Origin: Haloplanus sp. XH21
GTDB lineage: Archaea > Halobacteriota > Halobacteria > Halobacteriales > Haloferacaceae
Assembly (NCBI RefSeq): GCF_023276355.1
Contig: NZ_JALLPL010000001.1
Span: 2,294,001-2,358,000 of the forward strand
Reading direction: 5' to 3'
DNA length: 64,000 nucleotides
The notes below the pieces were generated by a model. It was given only the letters and a program-made list of their open reading frames with translations. It was not told where the DNA came from and did not search any database. Made by a program: the position numbers and the translations under genes. Below, piece by piece: positions 28,337-37,263 of this stretch; the stretch's first letter is position 1, and every line of letters begins with the position of its first letter.

Positions 28337-28437
28337 TTCTCATACTGCTGGCTGTAAGTCGATCAAGGACTCCGTCACCCCGGAGTGATGGAGCTCTTGA
28401 AACAGTTACAGCCGACAGTATCACCGAGACGAAACGG
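28337..28437. repeat. imperfect palindromic element (repeat family copy A)
   Basis: An approximately 100-bp imperfect inverted repeat lies between divergent genes. The outer arms contain CATACTGCTGGCTGTAAGTC and, in inverse, GATACTGTCGGCTGTAACTG. The inner arms TCAAGGACTCCGTCAC and TCAAGAGCTCCATC also pair around CACCCCGGAGTGA. The CTGTAAGTC/ CTGTAACTGTTT edges match copies at 40.8 and 43.6-43.8 kb. Confidence 0.6.
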
Positions 28438-28467
28438 TGATACGGACCGGCCGGCAAGGGTGCGGCG

Positions 28468-29436
28468 ATGGAGTGTGACAAGTGCGGCCGCGACGCGGTG
28501 ATGCATGCGGCGTACTCCGGCGCCCACCTCTGTGACAAGCATCTCCGCGCCTCGGTCGAGAAACGAGTGCGCCGGCGCGTCCGCGAGGACGACCTCCTCT
28601 CGGCCGACGCCTCGCCCGAGGACCCCCAGACGTGGGTCATCGGTCTCTCCGGCGGCAAGGACAGCGTCGTCCTCACACAGATCCTCCACGACACGTTCGG
28701 CCGCGACCCGCGGGTCGAACTCGTCGCGCTCTCGATCCACGAGGGTATCGAGGGGTATCGCGACGAGAGTCTGGATGCCTGCGAGACGCTGACAGAGGAA
28801 CTGGACCTCCGACACGAAGTGGTGTCGTACGCCGAGGAGTTCGGCGTCCGGATGGACGATGTCGTGGAAAAAGACCCCGAAAACATGGCGGCCTGTGCGT
28901 ACTGCGGCGTGTTCCGCCGCGACCTGCTGGAGGAGTACGCCGAGGCCCTCGACGCGGACAAACTGCTCACGGGCCACAATCTCGACGACGAGGCCCAGAC
29001 GGCGCTCATGAACTTCTTCGAGGGCGACCTGAAACAGATCGCCAAACATTTCGACGCGAGCCTCGGCCCCTTCGACCGCCGGACCGACAGCGTCCACTTC
29101 GTCCCCCGAGCCAAGCCGCTCAGGGACATTCCCGAGAAGGAGGTAGCGCTGTACGCTCACCTGGCCGATCTGCCGGCCCACATCACGGAGTGCCCCCACG
29201 CCAGCGAGGCCTACCGGGGCGAGATCCAGGACCTCCTCCTGAAGATGGAGGAGAACCACCCCGGGACGCGGCACTCGATCATGGCCGGCTACGAGGAACT
29301 CGCCGAACTGGCCGCTCAACGATACCGCGGCGGCGACGGCAGCCGCGATCTGGGCGAGTGTGAGCGCTGCGGATCGAGCACGAGCGGTCGAATCTGCCGA
29401 AAATGCCGACTCGTCGAATCGATCGAAGCGGTGTAA
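28468..29436 (+). CDS. ncsA: NcsA, tRNA 2-thiolation protein (TtcA/Ctu1/Ncs6 family)
   Basis: The 322-aa PP-loop ATPase adenylates wobble U34 of tRNA-Lys/Glu/Gln types for sulfur insertion, using SAMP2 and UbaA as sulfur relay in haloarchaea. Visible are the N-terminal zinc knuckle (CDKCGRDA and CDKH), the PP-loop SGGKDSVVLTQ, the central CAYCGVFRR, HNLDDEAQTALMNF, and a C-terminal CERCGSSTSGRICRKC zinc ribbon. UbaA is encoded in this window at 804-1616. It converges on ftsZ2. Confidence 0.93.
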   Translation: MECDKCGRDAVMHAAYSGAHLCDKHLRASVEKRVRRRVREDDLLSADASPEDPQTWVIGLSGGKDSVVLTQILHDTFGRDPRVELVALSIHEGIEGYRDESLDACETLTEELDLRHEVVSYAEEFGVRMDDVVEKDPENMAACAYCGVFRRDLLEEYAEALDADKLLTGHNLDDEAQTALMNFFEGDLKQIAKHFDASLGPFDRRTDSVHFVPRAKPLRDIPEKEVALYAHLADLPAHITECPHASEAYRGEIQDLLLKMEENHPGTRHSIMAGYEELAELAAQRYRGGDGSRDLGECERCGSSTSGRICRKCRLVESIEAV

Positions 29437-29464
29437 GACGCGAGAAGAAAAGTCGTCGGGGTCG

Positions 29465-30637
29465 TTACCGGATGACGTCGACGCCGTTGCGCTTGTCGGT
29501 CTCTTCGCGACCACCGTCGGACCAGGACGCCTGATCCTGGCCGGCGTTCTCGCTCGCGTCGAATTCCGAAACGTCCTCGCCGTTGAGGCTCTTGCGGGAC
29601 TTCTCCGCCTGGCGCTGGGTCGACGGCCCGAGTACCTGGGCGCTCTGCACGCCGGTCATGATCGCCATGACGCGGACCTTGCCCTTGTACTCCTCCTGGA
29701 TCCGAGCGCCCCAGATGACGTTGGCGCTCGCTTCCAGTCGTTCGGTGATGTTGTTGGCGATGCCCTCGGCCTCTTTCAGCGTGAGGTCGGGACCGCCGGT
29801 GATGTGGACGAGTCCGCCGGACGCGCCGCGGTAGTCCACGTCGAGCAGGGGGTGGTTCATCGCGTCGCTCACCACTTCCTGGGTCTTGTTCTTGTCTTGG
29901 GTTTCACCGACGAGCATCACTGCGACGCCGCCCTGGTTCATGATCGTGGACATGTCCGCGTAGTCCAGGTTGATGAGCGAGGGCTGCGTGATAGTCTCGC
30001 TGATGCCCTTGACCGTCTCGGCGATGATCTGGTCCATCACCGAGAACGCCTTGCCGATGGGCAGGTTGGGCACGTAGTCCAGCAGGCGGTTGTTGTCGAG
30101 GACGATGATGGAGTCGGCTTCGCCGCGAAGCTTCTCGAGTCCCTCTTCGGCCTTGACCGTGCGGGCGCGCTCGACGTTGAACGGCGTCGACACCATGCCG
30201 ACGACGATGGCGCCCTGTTCTTTGGCGATCTTGGAAACGACGGGCGCGGCCCCGGTCCCGGTCCCGCCACCCATGCCGGCGGTCACGAAGACGAGGTCGG
30301 CCTCGCCGAGGACTTCCTTGATCGTTCCCTGGGCCATCTCGGTGGCGCGCTCCCCCATCGAGGGGTCGCCACCGGCACCGAGTCCCTGCGTCAGCGACTT
30401 GCCGACGAGGATCTTGGTGTCGGCCTCGATCATCTGCAGGTGCTGTTTGTCGGTGTTGATCGCGACGGTCTCCGCACCGTCGACACCGATGTTGTAGAGA
30501 CGATTGACCGTGTTGTTACCGGCCCCACCGGCGCCGACGATGACGATACGCGGGTCGCCAAAGTCGTCGCCGTCTTCGTCTGCGTCGCGCTGTTCGGCCT
30601 CCTCGCGTTCGATGGCGTCCTGGACGAATCCCTGCAT
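29465..30637 (-). CDS. ftsZ2: tubulin-like cell division protein FtsZ2
   Basis: The 390-aa GTPase has an N-terminal acidic leader, the GTP-binding loop [13 protein letters not shown], tubulin signature [11 protein letters not shown], the NLDYADM T7-loop region, and an acidic C-terminal tail ending NGVDVIR. FtsZ2 controls constriction in haloarchaea, with FtsZ1 acting in ring assembly. The FtsZ2 assignment rests mainly on synteny: the RHH gene cdrS lies 2 nt upstream and cdrL beyond, as described in Haloferax and Halobacterium. A T-rich minus-strand stretch (29447-29453) after the stop may terminate transcription. Confidence 0.93.
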   Translation of the reverse strand: MQGFVQDAIEREEAEQRDADEDGDDFGDPRIVIVGAGGAGNNTVNRLYNIGVDGAETVAINTDKQHLQMIEADTKILVGKSLTQGLGAGGDPSMGERATEMAQGTIKEVLGEADLVFVTAGMGGGTGTGAAPVVSKIAKEQGAIVVGMVSTPFNVERARTVKAEEGLEKLRGEADSIIVLDNNRLLDYVPNLPIGKAFSVMDQIIAETVKGISETITQPSLINLDYADMSTIMNQGGVAVMLVGETQDKNKTQEVVSDAMNHPLLDVDYRGASGGLVHITGGPDLTLKEAEGIANNITERLEASANVIWGARIQEEYKGKVRVMAIMTGVQSAQVLGPSTQRQAEKSRKSLNGEDVSEFDASENAGQDQASWSDGGREETDKRNGVDVIR

Positions 30638-30639
30638 CG

Positions 30640-30822
30640 TTACACCTTCGCCCAGCTGCGGCCGCTGTTGCGCTTGTCGTCACGGGACTCGCTCTGTTCG
30701 TTGAGCATCTCGCGGACGGCCGATCGGATGGCTTCGCTGCGGTTCGGGTACTCTCCCGTCTCCACCATCTGTTCGACCTCCTCGATCTGCTGCTTCGGAA
30801 TTCGTAGTGTCACACGCTCCAT
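30640..30822 (-). CDS. cdrS: CdrS, short ribbon-helix-helix cell division regulator
   Basis: The 60-aa RHH protein has the strand [17 protein letters not shown] and helices [19 protein letters not shown]. In haloarchaea CdrS is co-transcribed with ftsZ2 and controls division genes. Here the two are 2 nt apart. The C-terminal tail is basic ([14 protein letters not shown]). The 204-bp upstream spacer has five GTAAGAC half-sites, the most obvious candidate operators for CdrS or CdrL. Confidence 0.92.
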   Translation of the reverse strand: MERVTLRIPKQQIEEVEQMVETGEYPNRSEAIRSAVREMLNEQSESRDDKRNSGRSWAKV

Positions 30823-30837
30823 GTTTACATTCCCCCG

Positions 30838-30994
30838 GTAAGACGGACGGAGCCACGCTCCGTGTGTGTCTTACACGTTTGAGCCGGATGATGGGGCCTG
30901 TTGCGCCCCAAAGCCGGCGTCCCTGTAAGACGGCCGTCTTACGCAAACGTACCAACAAACCAATACCTTATAAAACTAACGGCAGTTGTAAGAC
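30838..30994. promoter_or_regulatory. cluster of five GTAAGAC half-sites upstream of cdrS
   Basis: GTAAGAC occurs at 30838-30844, in inverse at 30868-30874, as a perfect 18-bp palindrome GTAAGACGGCCGTCTTAC at 30925-30942 (two sites) and at 30988-30994. The palindrome lies just downstream of the transcription start predicted from the TATA box at 30966-30976, and the last site sits right upstream of that box. This layout fits binding by an RHH dimer, but which protein binds is inference. Confidence 0.6.
30966..30976 (-). promoter_or_regulatory. TATA box of cdrS-ftsZ2
   Basis: The minus strand reads GTTTTATAAGG in an AT-rich patch of the spacer. A start about 25 nt downstream (near 30945) would give a leader of roughly 120 nt before cdrS. 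The leader contains an inverted repeat (CGGAGCGTGGCTCCG) and three GTAAGAC sites. Confidence 0.5.
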
Positions 30995-31026
30995 AACCAC
31001 CCCGGTTTTCGTAAACGTCCGATTGG

Positions 31027-31536
31027 TTATGCCCGATCGAGCACGTCCGCAGCGGGGGTCCGTCGACCGCAGCTCGGGCAGAACGCCCAGTCCGACCGCA
31101 GCTCGTCGCCGCAGTCACAGAACACGCGGTGTGCCGATTTCTCCCCGCAGTTCGGACAGTAGACGTGCCCGGCAGACATCTCCTCGCCACACTGGGAACA
31201 CGTGCTCTGTCGGTCCGTCGCGTCGTCGTCGGTGTGGTCCGGTTGCGTCTTACGCGTCGTCGCCTCGGCGTCCCGTTCGACCGACACGTCCGAGGGGTCG
31301 GTCGCGTCGCCGTCGAGCGTGACGTTTACGTGAATCTCCGGCGGGTCCCGCGGGGCAAACGCCGACTCGGTGAGCAGCGTTTCGATCAGCTCCGTGGAGA
31401 CGCCCGCCGGTCGGTCACGTTCCGTGCCGTCGAGGTAGGTGCGCAACGCTTCGCGCATCACCTCGCTTTTGGAGGCGTCGAACTCCTCCAACTGCTTGAC
31501 GAGGTCATCGTCGGCACGGAACGTGATCTTGCTCAT
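31027..31536 (-). CDS. cdrL: CdrL, RHH-zinc ribbon transcription regulator
   Basis: The 169-aa protein has an N-terminal RHH domain (MSKITFRADDDLVKQLEEFD, then KSEVMREALRTYL), an acidic linker, and C-terminal zinc ribbons with CSQCGEEM, CPNCGEK, CDCGDEL and CPSCGRR. This matches the long RHH protein encoded upstream of cdrS in other haloarchaea, where it regulates the cdrS-ftsZ2 unit. The gene stops 204 bp before cdrS, so the two have separate promoters. Confidence 0.88.
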   Translation of the reverse strand: MSKITFRADDDLVKQLEEFDASKSEVMREALRTYLDGTERDRPAGVSTELIETLLTESAFAPRDPPEIHVNVTLDGDATDPSDVSVERDAEATTRKTQPDHTDDDATDRQSTCSQCGEEMSAGHVYCPNCGEKSAHRVFCDCGDELRSDWAFCPSCGRRTPAADVLDRA

Positions 31537-31557
31537 CGTTCACAGCCACACACCCCT

Positions 31558-31569
31558 ATTATTTAAAAT
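31558..31569 (-). promoter_or_regulatory. TATA box of cdrL
   Basis: The minus strand reads ATTTTAAATAAT centred 27 nt before the cdrL ATG. Transcription would start at or very near the start codon, which implies a leaderless mRNA. Confidence 0.6.
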
Positions 31570-31671
31570 CTTCCAGGTGTCTGACGCCTGTCTGTCGCGT
31601 GTCAGCCGTTCCCCGTTTCGGTCCACCGACCGCGACGGTCAAGTACCTCCGCACCGACCGTTCGCAGGACT

Positions 31672-32307
31672 GTGCCCCTCGTCTCGTTCGACCTCTTCGG
31701 GACGCTCGTGACGGCGACGACGCCCGACGACCCCGCGGTCGCCGTCGCCCGCGAGCTTCGCGACCGGGGTGTCGCCGTTCCTGGCGACTGGGGCGACGCT
31801 TACCGCACGCCCCACCTCGAAACGCCGGAGAACGCGGAGGTTCCCCTCCCCGCACACGTCGCCGCCGCGCTCCGGAGCCGGAGCGTCAGGATGTCGGACA
31901 GCGTCATCCGACGCGCCGTCGTCGCCGCGTTCGACCCCGACGTGCGGCGCCGCGCGGGCGTCGAGGACGCCCTCGACGCTGCCCGCTCCCACGGCCCCGT
32001 CGGCCTCTGTTCCAACTGCAGCGTCCCCGAACTCGTCTCCCGGACGCTCGTTCGCGCCGACCTCCGTGATGCGTTCGACGCCGTCGTCACGAGCGCCGCC
32101 TGTGGCTTCCGCAAACCACATCCGCGCCCGTTCGAGACGGTGGCCGCCGAACTCGGCGGTGACGCGTCGGCACTCGTCCACGTCGGCGACGACCCCCAGG
32201 CCGACGGCGGGGTCGAGCATCTCGACGGCATCTTCGTCGACGTGTGCCAGACGCCGCTTTCCGCCCTCCACGACCGACTGGACGGGGGGACCGGCCTATG
32301 CCGCTGA
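31672..32307 (+). CDS. HAD-family hydrolase, first gene of the cobalamin operon
   Basis: The 211-aa HAD phosphatase has motif I FDLFGTLVT with the nucleophile Asp, motif II SNCSVPEL, motif III Lys in CGFRKPHPRPFE and motif IV VGDDPQAD. It starts at GTG 31672. Its end overlaps cbiB by 10 nt, so it belongs to the cobalamin unit. The late pathway made by this operon needs a phosphatase to convert adenosylcobalamin-5'-phosphate (or alpha-ribazole phosphate) and no cobC/cobZ is visible here. This gene is a candidate, but that is inference. Confidence 0.82.
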   Translation: MPLVSFDLFGTLVTATTPDDPAVAVARELRDRGVAVPGDWGDAYRTPHLETPENAEVPLPAHVAAALRSRSVRMSDSVIRRAVVAAFDPDVRRRAGVEDALDAARSHGPVGLCSNCSVPELVSRTLVRADLRDAFDAVVTSAACGFRKPHPRPFETVAAELGGDASALVHVGDDPQADGGVEHLDGIFVDVCQTPLSALHDRLDGGTGLCR

Positions 32308-33221
32308 TCGCCGCCGGGAGCGTCGCGATGGCCGCAGGACTGGACCGGCTCGTCGCCGAACCGCCCGCCGCGCTCCATCCGATTGCCCTCCTCGGCCGGG
32401 GCATCGACCACCTGGATCGCGCGTGGACACACCCCCGAGCGGCGGGCGTCGGGGTAGCTCTCGTCGTTCCGCTTCTCGCGGCCGCCGTCGCGGCCGGCAG
32501 CGTCGCCGTCGGCGCCCAGTGGCACGCGCTTCTCGGTGCCGCCGTCGCCGGTCTCGTCTGTTTCGTCGCGACCAGTCGCCGGATGCTCCTCGACGAAGCG
32601 CGGGCCGTCGTCGCCGCGAGCGAGACGGACCTCCCGGCCGCGCGGGAGCGCCTGCGCTCGCTCGCCGGCCGCGACGCAACCCCGCTCTCGGCCCGGCAGG
32701 TTCGCAGCGCGGCCGTCGAGAGCGCGGCCGAGAACCTCGCGGACGGACTCGTCGCCCCGCTCGCCGGCTTCGCCCTCCTCGCGCCGTTCTCCCTTTCGGC
32801 CGCCGCCGGCGCCGCCGCGTGGATCAAGGCCGTCAACACGCTGGATTCGATCCTCGGCTACCGGACGAAGCCGATGGGGTGGGCGCCGGCTCGCCTCGAC
32901 GACCTCGTCATGTGGGTGCCCGCCCGCGTGAGCGCCGGACTCCTCGCCGTCGCCGCCGGGAAGCCCCAGGCTGTCCGCGGAGCGCGCTCGCTCGCGCGAC
33001 GACCCGCGTCGCCCAACTCCGGATGGCCGATGGCGACGCTCGCCGTCCTGCTCGGCGTGCGACTGGAGAAACCGGGCGCGTACGCGCTCGACGGCGGGGC
33101 GTCGGGAGTGCAGGCGGACGACGCGCTCCCCACCCGCGCCGACGCCGACCGCGGCGTCGCCCTCGTCGCCCGAGCGGGATGGCTGGCGTTCGGCCTCGCG
33201 GGGGTGATCGCCCTGTGCTGA
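32298..33221 (+). CDS. cbiB: adenosylcobinamide-phosphate synthase CbiB/CobD
   Basis: The 307-aa membrane protein attaches the aminopropanol phosphate side chain to adenosylcobyric acid. It shows four to five hydrophobic segments, the N-terminal DRLVAEPPAALHPIALLGRGI block, the VESAAENLADGLVAPL motif and INT/NTLDSILGYRTKP-type region (KAVNTLDSILGYRTKPMG). ATG 32298 is the start of the family pattern. It overlaps the HAD gene by 10 nt and cobS by 7 nt. Confidence 0.92.
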   Translation: MPLIAAGSVAMAAGLDRLVAEPPAALHPIALLGRGIDHLDRAWTHPRAAGVGVALVVPLLAAAVAAGSVAVGAQWHALLGAAVAGLVCFVATSRRMLLDEARAVVAASETDLPAARERLRSLAGRDATPLSARQVRSAAVESAAENLADGLVAPLAGFALLAPFSLSAAAGAAAWIKAVNTLDSILGYRTKPMGWAPARLDDLVMWVPARVSAGLLAVAAGKPQAVRGARSLARRPASPNSGWPMATLAVLLGVRLEKPGAYALDGGASGVQADDALPTRADADRGVALVARAGWLAFGLAGVIALC

Positions 33222-33964
33222 CCGCCGTACGCGGCGCGCTCGCCTTTCTGACGCGCCTGCCCGTCGGTGGCGGCGAAGACGCGTGGAACGCCTTCCGCGC
33301 GACGCCCGTCGCGTTCGTCGTCGCCGGCTACGTCGTCGGCGGGATCGCTGCGCTCCCACATCTCCTCCCCATTCCCATCCCGACCACCGTCGCGCTGTAT
33401 CTCGGCACGCTCTACCTCGTCACGGGCGTCACGCACGTCGACGGCCTGGCCGACCTAGGCGACGCCGCCGCCGTCCACGGCACCGCCGACGAGCGCCGCG
33501 CGGTGCTGAAAGACTCACAGACCGGCGTCGGCGGCGCGCTCGCCATCGGCCTGGCGCTCCTCGCACTCGCCCTCGGCGGCCTCGGCGTCGCCGGCGCCGG
33601 CCCGCGGGTGGCCGTTCGTCTCGTCGTCGCGGCCGAAGTGAGCGCCAAGGTCGGCATGGCGGCGCTCGTGGCCCTCGGCTCCACCGGCCACGAGGGCCTC
33701 GGCTCGGCCGTCGTCGGGGCGGCGAAGGGGCGATCACTGTTGCCGGTCGTCGTCGCCGCGGTCCCTGCCGCCCTCGCCGCCCCCGTCGGAACCGGCCCGA
33801 CGCTGGTCGCGGCACTGCTCGCCGGCCCGGCCGTCGCGCTCCTCGTTGGCCGGTGGGCGACGACCCGTCTCGGCGGCGTCACGGGCGACGCGCTCGGCGC
33901 CGCGAACGAATGCGGCCGGATCGCCGCGCTCCACGCGGGGGTGATCGTATGGACGCTCTGGTGA
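33215..33964 (+). CDS. cobS: adenosylcobinamide-GDP ribazoletransferase CobS
   Basis: The 249-aa membrane enzyme joins activated cobinamide and alpha-ribazole phosphate to make adenosylcobalamin-5'-phosphate. The start is GTG 33215 ([16 protein letters not shown]), inside the end of cbiB. The longer open frame that extends upstream is an artefact of high G+C. Diagnostic blocks are [35 protein letters not shown] and the terminal [13 protein letters not shown]. About six hydrophobic segments are visible. Confidence 0.92.
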   Translation: MLTAVRGALAFLTRLPVGGGEDAWNAFRATPVAFVVAGYVVGGIAALPHLLPIPIPTTVALYLGTLYLVTGVTHVDGLADLGDAAAVHGTADERRAVLKDSQTGVGGALAIGLALLALALGGLGVAGAGPRVAVRLVVAAEVSAKVGMAALVALGSTGHEGLGSAVVGAAKGRSLLPVVVAAVPAALAAPVGTGPTLVAALLAGPAVALLVGRWATTRLGGVTGDALGAANECGRIAALHAGVIVWTLW

Positions 33965-34503
33965 TGTGTGGCGGGCGCGGGACGCGCCTCGACGCCGCAG
34001 GGGAGAAGCCACTCGTCGAGGTGGGCGGCGTTCCCATGATCGACCGCGTGCGCGACGCGCTCGCCGCGAGCCGCGTCGAGACCGTCCACTGCGTCGTCTC
34101 GTCGCACGCGCCCGCGACGCGAGACCATCTCGAATCGATGGGCGCGTCGGTCATCGACGGCTCCGGCGACGGCTACGTCGCCGACCTCGACACCGGACTG
34201 GCGGCGGTGGAGCGGCCGGTGCTGACGGTCGCCGCCGACCTCCCGCTGCTCGCCGCGGAGCCCGTGAATCGGGTGCTGGACCGCGCCGAGGGGTCACTGG
34301 CGGTCATGGTGCCCGTTGCGCTGAAGCGTCGCCTCGGCGTGAGCGTCGACACGACGGTCGAACACGAGGGGAAGCGTCTCACACCCACCGGCGTCAACGT
34401 CGTGGCCGGAACCGACGACGACATATACGTCAGCGACGACCGACGACTCGCCGTGAACGTGAACCACGACGCGGATCGACAGGTCGCGGAGGCGCTCGCG
34501 TGA
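33949..34503 (+). CDS. cobY: adenosylcobinamide-phosphate guanylyltransferase CobY
   Basis: The 184-aa archaeal enzyme (non-orthologous to bacterial CobU) forms adenosylcobinamide-GDP. It has the nucleotidyltransferase opening [15 protein letters not shown] with EKPLVEVGG, and the AADLPLL segment with catalytic Asp. The ATG at 33949 lies 16 nt inside cobS. Its stop overlaps the next gene's GTG (GTGA). The true start is again hidden inside a longer shadow frame. Confidence 0.92.
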   Translation: MDALVMCGGRGTRLDAAGEKPLVEVGGVPMIDRVRDALAASRVETVHCVVSSHAPATRDHLESMGASVIDGSGDGYVADLDTGLAAVERPVLTVAADLPLLAAEPVNRVLDRAEGSLAVMVPVALKRRLGVSVDTTVEHEGKRLTPTGVNVVAGTDDDIYVSDDRRLAVNVNHDADRQVAEALA

Positions 34504-35489
34504 CGCGGTTCGTCCTCGTCGCGGGCACGACGAAGACGGCCCGCATCGACGGCATCAGCGCCGCCGGCGCCGACCCGGACGTGATGGCACACACGCCGAG
34601 CGCGGACGCCGAACTCGTCGAATACGGCCACCTGGTCCGGTCGCCGGTCGTCCCCGTGAGTCCGACGGGGTGTCCGACGCCCGCCGCCGTCACCCGCGCG
34701 GTCCGCGAGCGCGTCGGGTTCGAGACGACCGTCGTCGACGCCGGCCTCGCCCAACCGACCGGGGCGCCGACGGTCGATGTCGGCGCGAAGCCCGGACGGG
34801 ACGTGCGCGAGGCTGACCCGGTGCCCACCGCGCCGGGGGCGTGGGTGGCCGCCCGCGAACTCGGGCGGGCGTTTCCCGACGACGAACTCGTCATCGGTGA
34901 AACCATCCCCGGCGGCACCACCACCGCCCTCGGCGTCTGTCGCGCCCTCGGCGTCGACGCCGCCGTCTCCTCGTCGCTCCCCGAGAACCCGCTGGACCTG
35001 AAGGGGGATGTCGTCGACGCCGCTTTCGAGGCGAGCGACGTCGACCCCGGCGGCGCGGCCTACCGGCCCGAACTCGCCGTCCGATTCCTCGGCGATCCGG
35101 TACTCGCCGTCGTCGCCGGCCTCACCGCGGGCGCGCTGGAGTCCGGGACCGAGGTCGTGCTCGGGGGCGGGAGCCAGATGCTCGCCGCGGCGGCGCTGGT
35201 TCGGCACGCGGGCGTCGCCGAACCGCTGACCGTCGCGTCGACGACGTACGTCGCCGCCGACGTGGATCTGGACGGAGTGAGCCGTGACCTCGACTGCGAA
35301 CTCGTCGTCACGGATCCCGGCTTCGACGGGCGTGACGACGCCCTCGCGCGCTACGCCGACGGCGAGGCCAAGGAGGGCGCGGGTATGGGTGGCGCGCTCC
35401 TCCTCGCGAATCGAGCGGGCGTCCTCGATACTGTCGCGGACGGAACGCTTGAGGTAGTGGAGCGTATTGGCCATCCACATGAACCCTGA
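34500..35489 (+). CDS. cobT: nicotinate-nucleotide:DMB phosphoribosyltransferase-like protein (archaeal CobT type, UPF0284)
   Basis: The 329-aa protein matches the UPF0284/archaeal CobT group, which activates the lower-ligand base as alpha-ribazole phosphate. It starts at GTG 34500 ([20 protein letters not shown]). Family blocks include [44 protein letters not shown] and [15 protein letters not shown]. It is embedded in the cobalamin operon between cobY and cobD, with 4- and 11-nt overlaps. Archaeal function is less tested than bacterial CobT. Confidence 0.85.
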   Translation: MTRFVLVAGTTKTARIDGISAAGADPDVMAHTPSADAELVEYGHLVRSPVVPVSPTGCPTPAAVTRAVRERVGFETTVVDAGLAQPTGAPTVDVGAKPGRDVREADPVPTAPGAWVAARELGRAFPDDELVIGETIPGGTTTALGVCRALGVDAAVSSSLPENPLDLKGDVVDAAFEASDVDPGGAAYRPELAVRFLGDPVLAVVAGLTAGALESGTEVVLGGGSQMLAAAALVRHAGVAEPLTVASTTYVAADVDLDGVSRDLDCELVVTDPGFDGRDDALARYADGEAKEGAGMGGALLLANRAGVLDTVADGTLEVVERIGHPHEP

Positions 35490-36489
35490 CGCCGTGGCCG
35501 ACGTCTCGCGAGTACATCACGGCGGGTCGTCGGACACGTCGCTGCTGGATTTCAGCGCGAACACGAATCCGGAGCGACCACGCGGCGTCGCCGGCGTCTA
35601 CGAGTCGGCGTACGCCGCCTCGGCGAACTATCCGGGCGACGACTACTGCGACTACCGGACCGCCGCCGGCGAGTATCTCGGCTGTGAACCGTTACACGTC
35701 GTACCGGCCGCCGGGGGAATCGCCGCGCTCCGTCTCGCGTTCGAGGTGACACTCGACGCCGACGACGAGGCGCTGTTGCCCGCGCCGAGTTTCGGCGAAT
35801 ACGCACGCGAAGTGCGGCTCCAGGGGGTCGATCCGACGTTCGTCGCCCACGACGACCTGTTGACGACGGATCCCGCGGGGTACGATGTCGTCGTCGCGTG
35901 CAACCCCAACAACCCGACTGGGGACGCCTCCCCCCACGACGACCTTCTGGCGTACGCCGAACGGTGTCGGGCGGCGGGGACGGTGCTGATCGTCGACGAA
36001 GCGTTTCTCGACTTCACCGACCAGCCGACGCTCGCGGGCGAACCCGGCGTCGTCGTCGTGCGGTCGCTCACCAAGATTTTCGGGCTTCCGGGGCTCCGGG
36101 CCGGCCTGGCCGTCGCGACGGGGGACCTCCGCGAGCGGCTCGACACCGCGCGGCCGGCGTGGGGGCTGTCGACGCCCGCCGCCGCCGTCGGGGCGTACTG
36201 CCTCCGGCAGACCACGTTCGTCGCCGAGACGCGTGACCGGGTTCGCTCCGAACGCCAGCGCATGCGCGAGGCGCTCACCCCGGCGTTCGACATCCATCCC
36301 TCCGAGGCGCCGTTTCTCTTGCTCGACGTGGGTGACCGAGACGTGGACCGCGTGATCGACCGCGCCCGCCGAGCGGAGATCGTCCTCCGCGACGCGACCA
36401 CGTTCCGCCGCCTCGACTCCCACGTCCGCGTCGCGGTCCGCCGTCCCCACGAGAACGACCGACTGATCGACGCGCTCCTGCAGGCGTGA
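35479..36489 (+). CDS. cobD: PLP-dependent L-threonine-O-3-phosphate decarboxylase-like protein (CobD/HisC family)
   Basis: The 336-aa fold-type I aminotransferase-like enzyme starts [16 protein letters not shown] at 35479. It has the N-terminal [11 protein letters not shown], the [11 protein letters not shown] loop, the [10 protein letters not shown] block, VDEAFLDFT and the PLP-Lys segment [15 protein letters not shown]. In Salmonella CobD produces aminopropanol phosphate for CbiB. Context strongly favours this over histidinol-phosphate aminotransferase. It is joined to cbiZ by a TGATG overlap. Confidence 0.9.
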   Translation: MNPDAVADVSRVHHGGSSDTSLLDFSANTNPERPRGVAGVYESAYAASANYPGDDYCDYRTAAGEYLGCEPLHVVPAAGGIAALRLAFEVTLDADDEALLPAPSFGEYAREVRLQGVDPTFVAHDDLLTTDPAGYDVVVACNPNNPTGDASPHDDLLAYAERCRAAGTVLIVDEAFLDFTDQPTLAGEPGVVVVRSLTKIFGLPGLRAGLAVATGDLRERLDTARPAWGLSTPAAAVGAYCLRQTTFVAETRDRVRSERQRMREALTPAFDIHPSEAPFLLLDVGDRDVDRVIDRARRAEIVLRDATTFRRLDSHVRVAVRRPHENDRLIDALLQA

Positions 36490-37235
36490 TGTTCGACGCC
36501 ACCGTCCGCGACGGCGTCTGCCGACTGCACCGACCGGGGACGCGGTGGCTCTCGACCGGACACGACGGCGGGCAGACCGTCGCGTCCGCGGCCTACAACT
36601 GCACCGTCCCGGAGGGGTGGTCCCGGACCGACCTCGACGACTATCTGGAGGATCGTCTCGCCGCCGCTGGCTTCGATGCCGACGCCGACAGTCCGGCGCT
36701 GTTGACCGGCGTCTCCCAGCGCCACGCGAGGCGTGCGCGCCTGGGGTGTGTCGAAGCCGTCGCCACGGCGGGCGTCTCGAATCCTGCCGCGCTTCCCGTC
36801 GGCGGCGTGGACGACGCGGCCGATGACTCTCTCCCCGTCGACGCCCGTCTCGACGGCGCGGCGACGCGGACGGACACCGACACCCACCACGCCGGTACCG
36901 TGAACGTCGTCGTGGGGACGACACGAGCGCTCGCCCCGGGCGCGCTGGCGAACCTGCTCACCGTCGCGAGCGAGGCGAAGGCGGCGACGCTGCTCGCGCG
37001 GGTGGGGATTCCCGGCACGACGACCGACGCGGTGATCGCGGCCTGCGACCCCGAGGGCGAGCGGGCGGCGTTCTCCGGGAGCGCGACGGCCGTCGGCTCG
37101 GCGGCGCGGGCCTGCGTCCGGGACGCCGTCGCCGCGAGTCTGTCGTCGCGGTACCCCGACGGCGACTACGACATCGAGACGGGCGTCGTCACCGACGAGC
37201 GGGCGTCGGTGTCGCCGGTCCGATCGGACGATTGA
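36489..37235 (+). CDS. cbiZ: adenosylcobinamide amidohydrolase CbiZ
   Basis: The 248-aa archaeal salvage enzyme removes aminopropanol from adenosylcobinamide to give adenosylcobyric acid, which then re-enters through CbiB. The family blocks TRWLSTGHDGG, ASAAYNCTVPEGW, LLTGVSQRHARRA and HAGTVNVVVGTTRAL are present. ATG 36489 is preferred over the GTG one codon earlier. Its presence shows that scavenged corrinoids are used. Confidence 0.9.
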   Translation: MFDATVRDGVCRLHRPGTRWLSTGHDGGQTVASAAYNCTVPEGWSRTDLDDYLEDRLAAAGFDADADSPALLTGVSQRHARRARLGCVEAVATAGVSNPAALPVGGVDDAADDSLPVDARLDGAATRTDTDTHHAGTVNVVVGTTRALAPGALANLLTVASEAKAATLLARVGIPGTTTDAVIAACDPEGERAAFSGSATAVGSAARACVRDAVAASLSSRYPDGDYDIETGVVTDERASVSPVRSDD

Positions 37236-37263
37236 AGGCCGCGCCGGGTCGATTCGAGCCACG

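Noticed and set aside
29433-29439. GTAAGAC at the ncsA stop codon as part of the CdrS regulon
   Set aside because: A single 7-mer overlapping a TAA stop, far from a promoter, is expected by chance.
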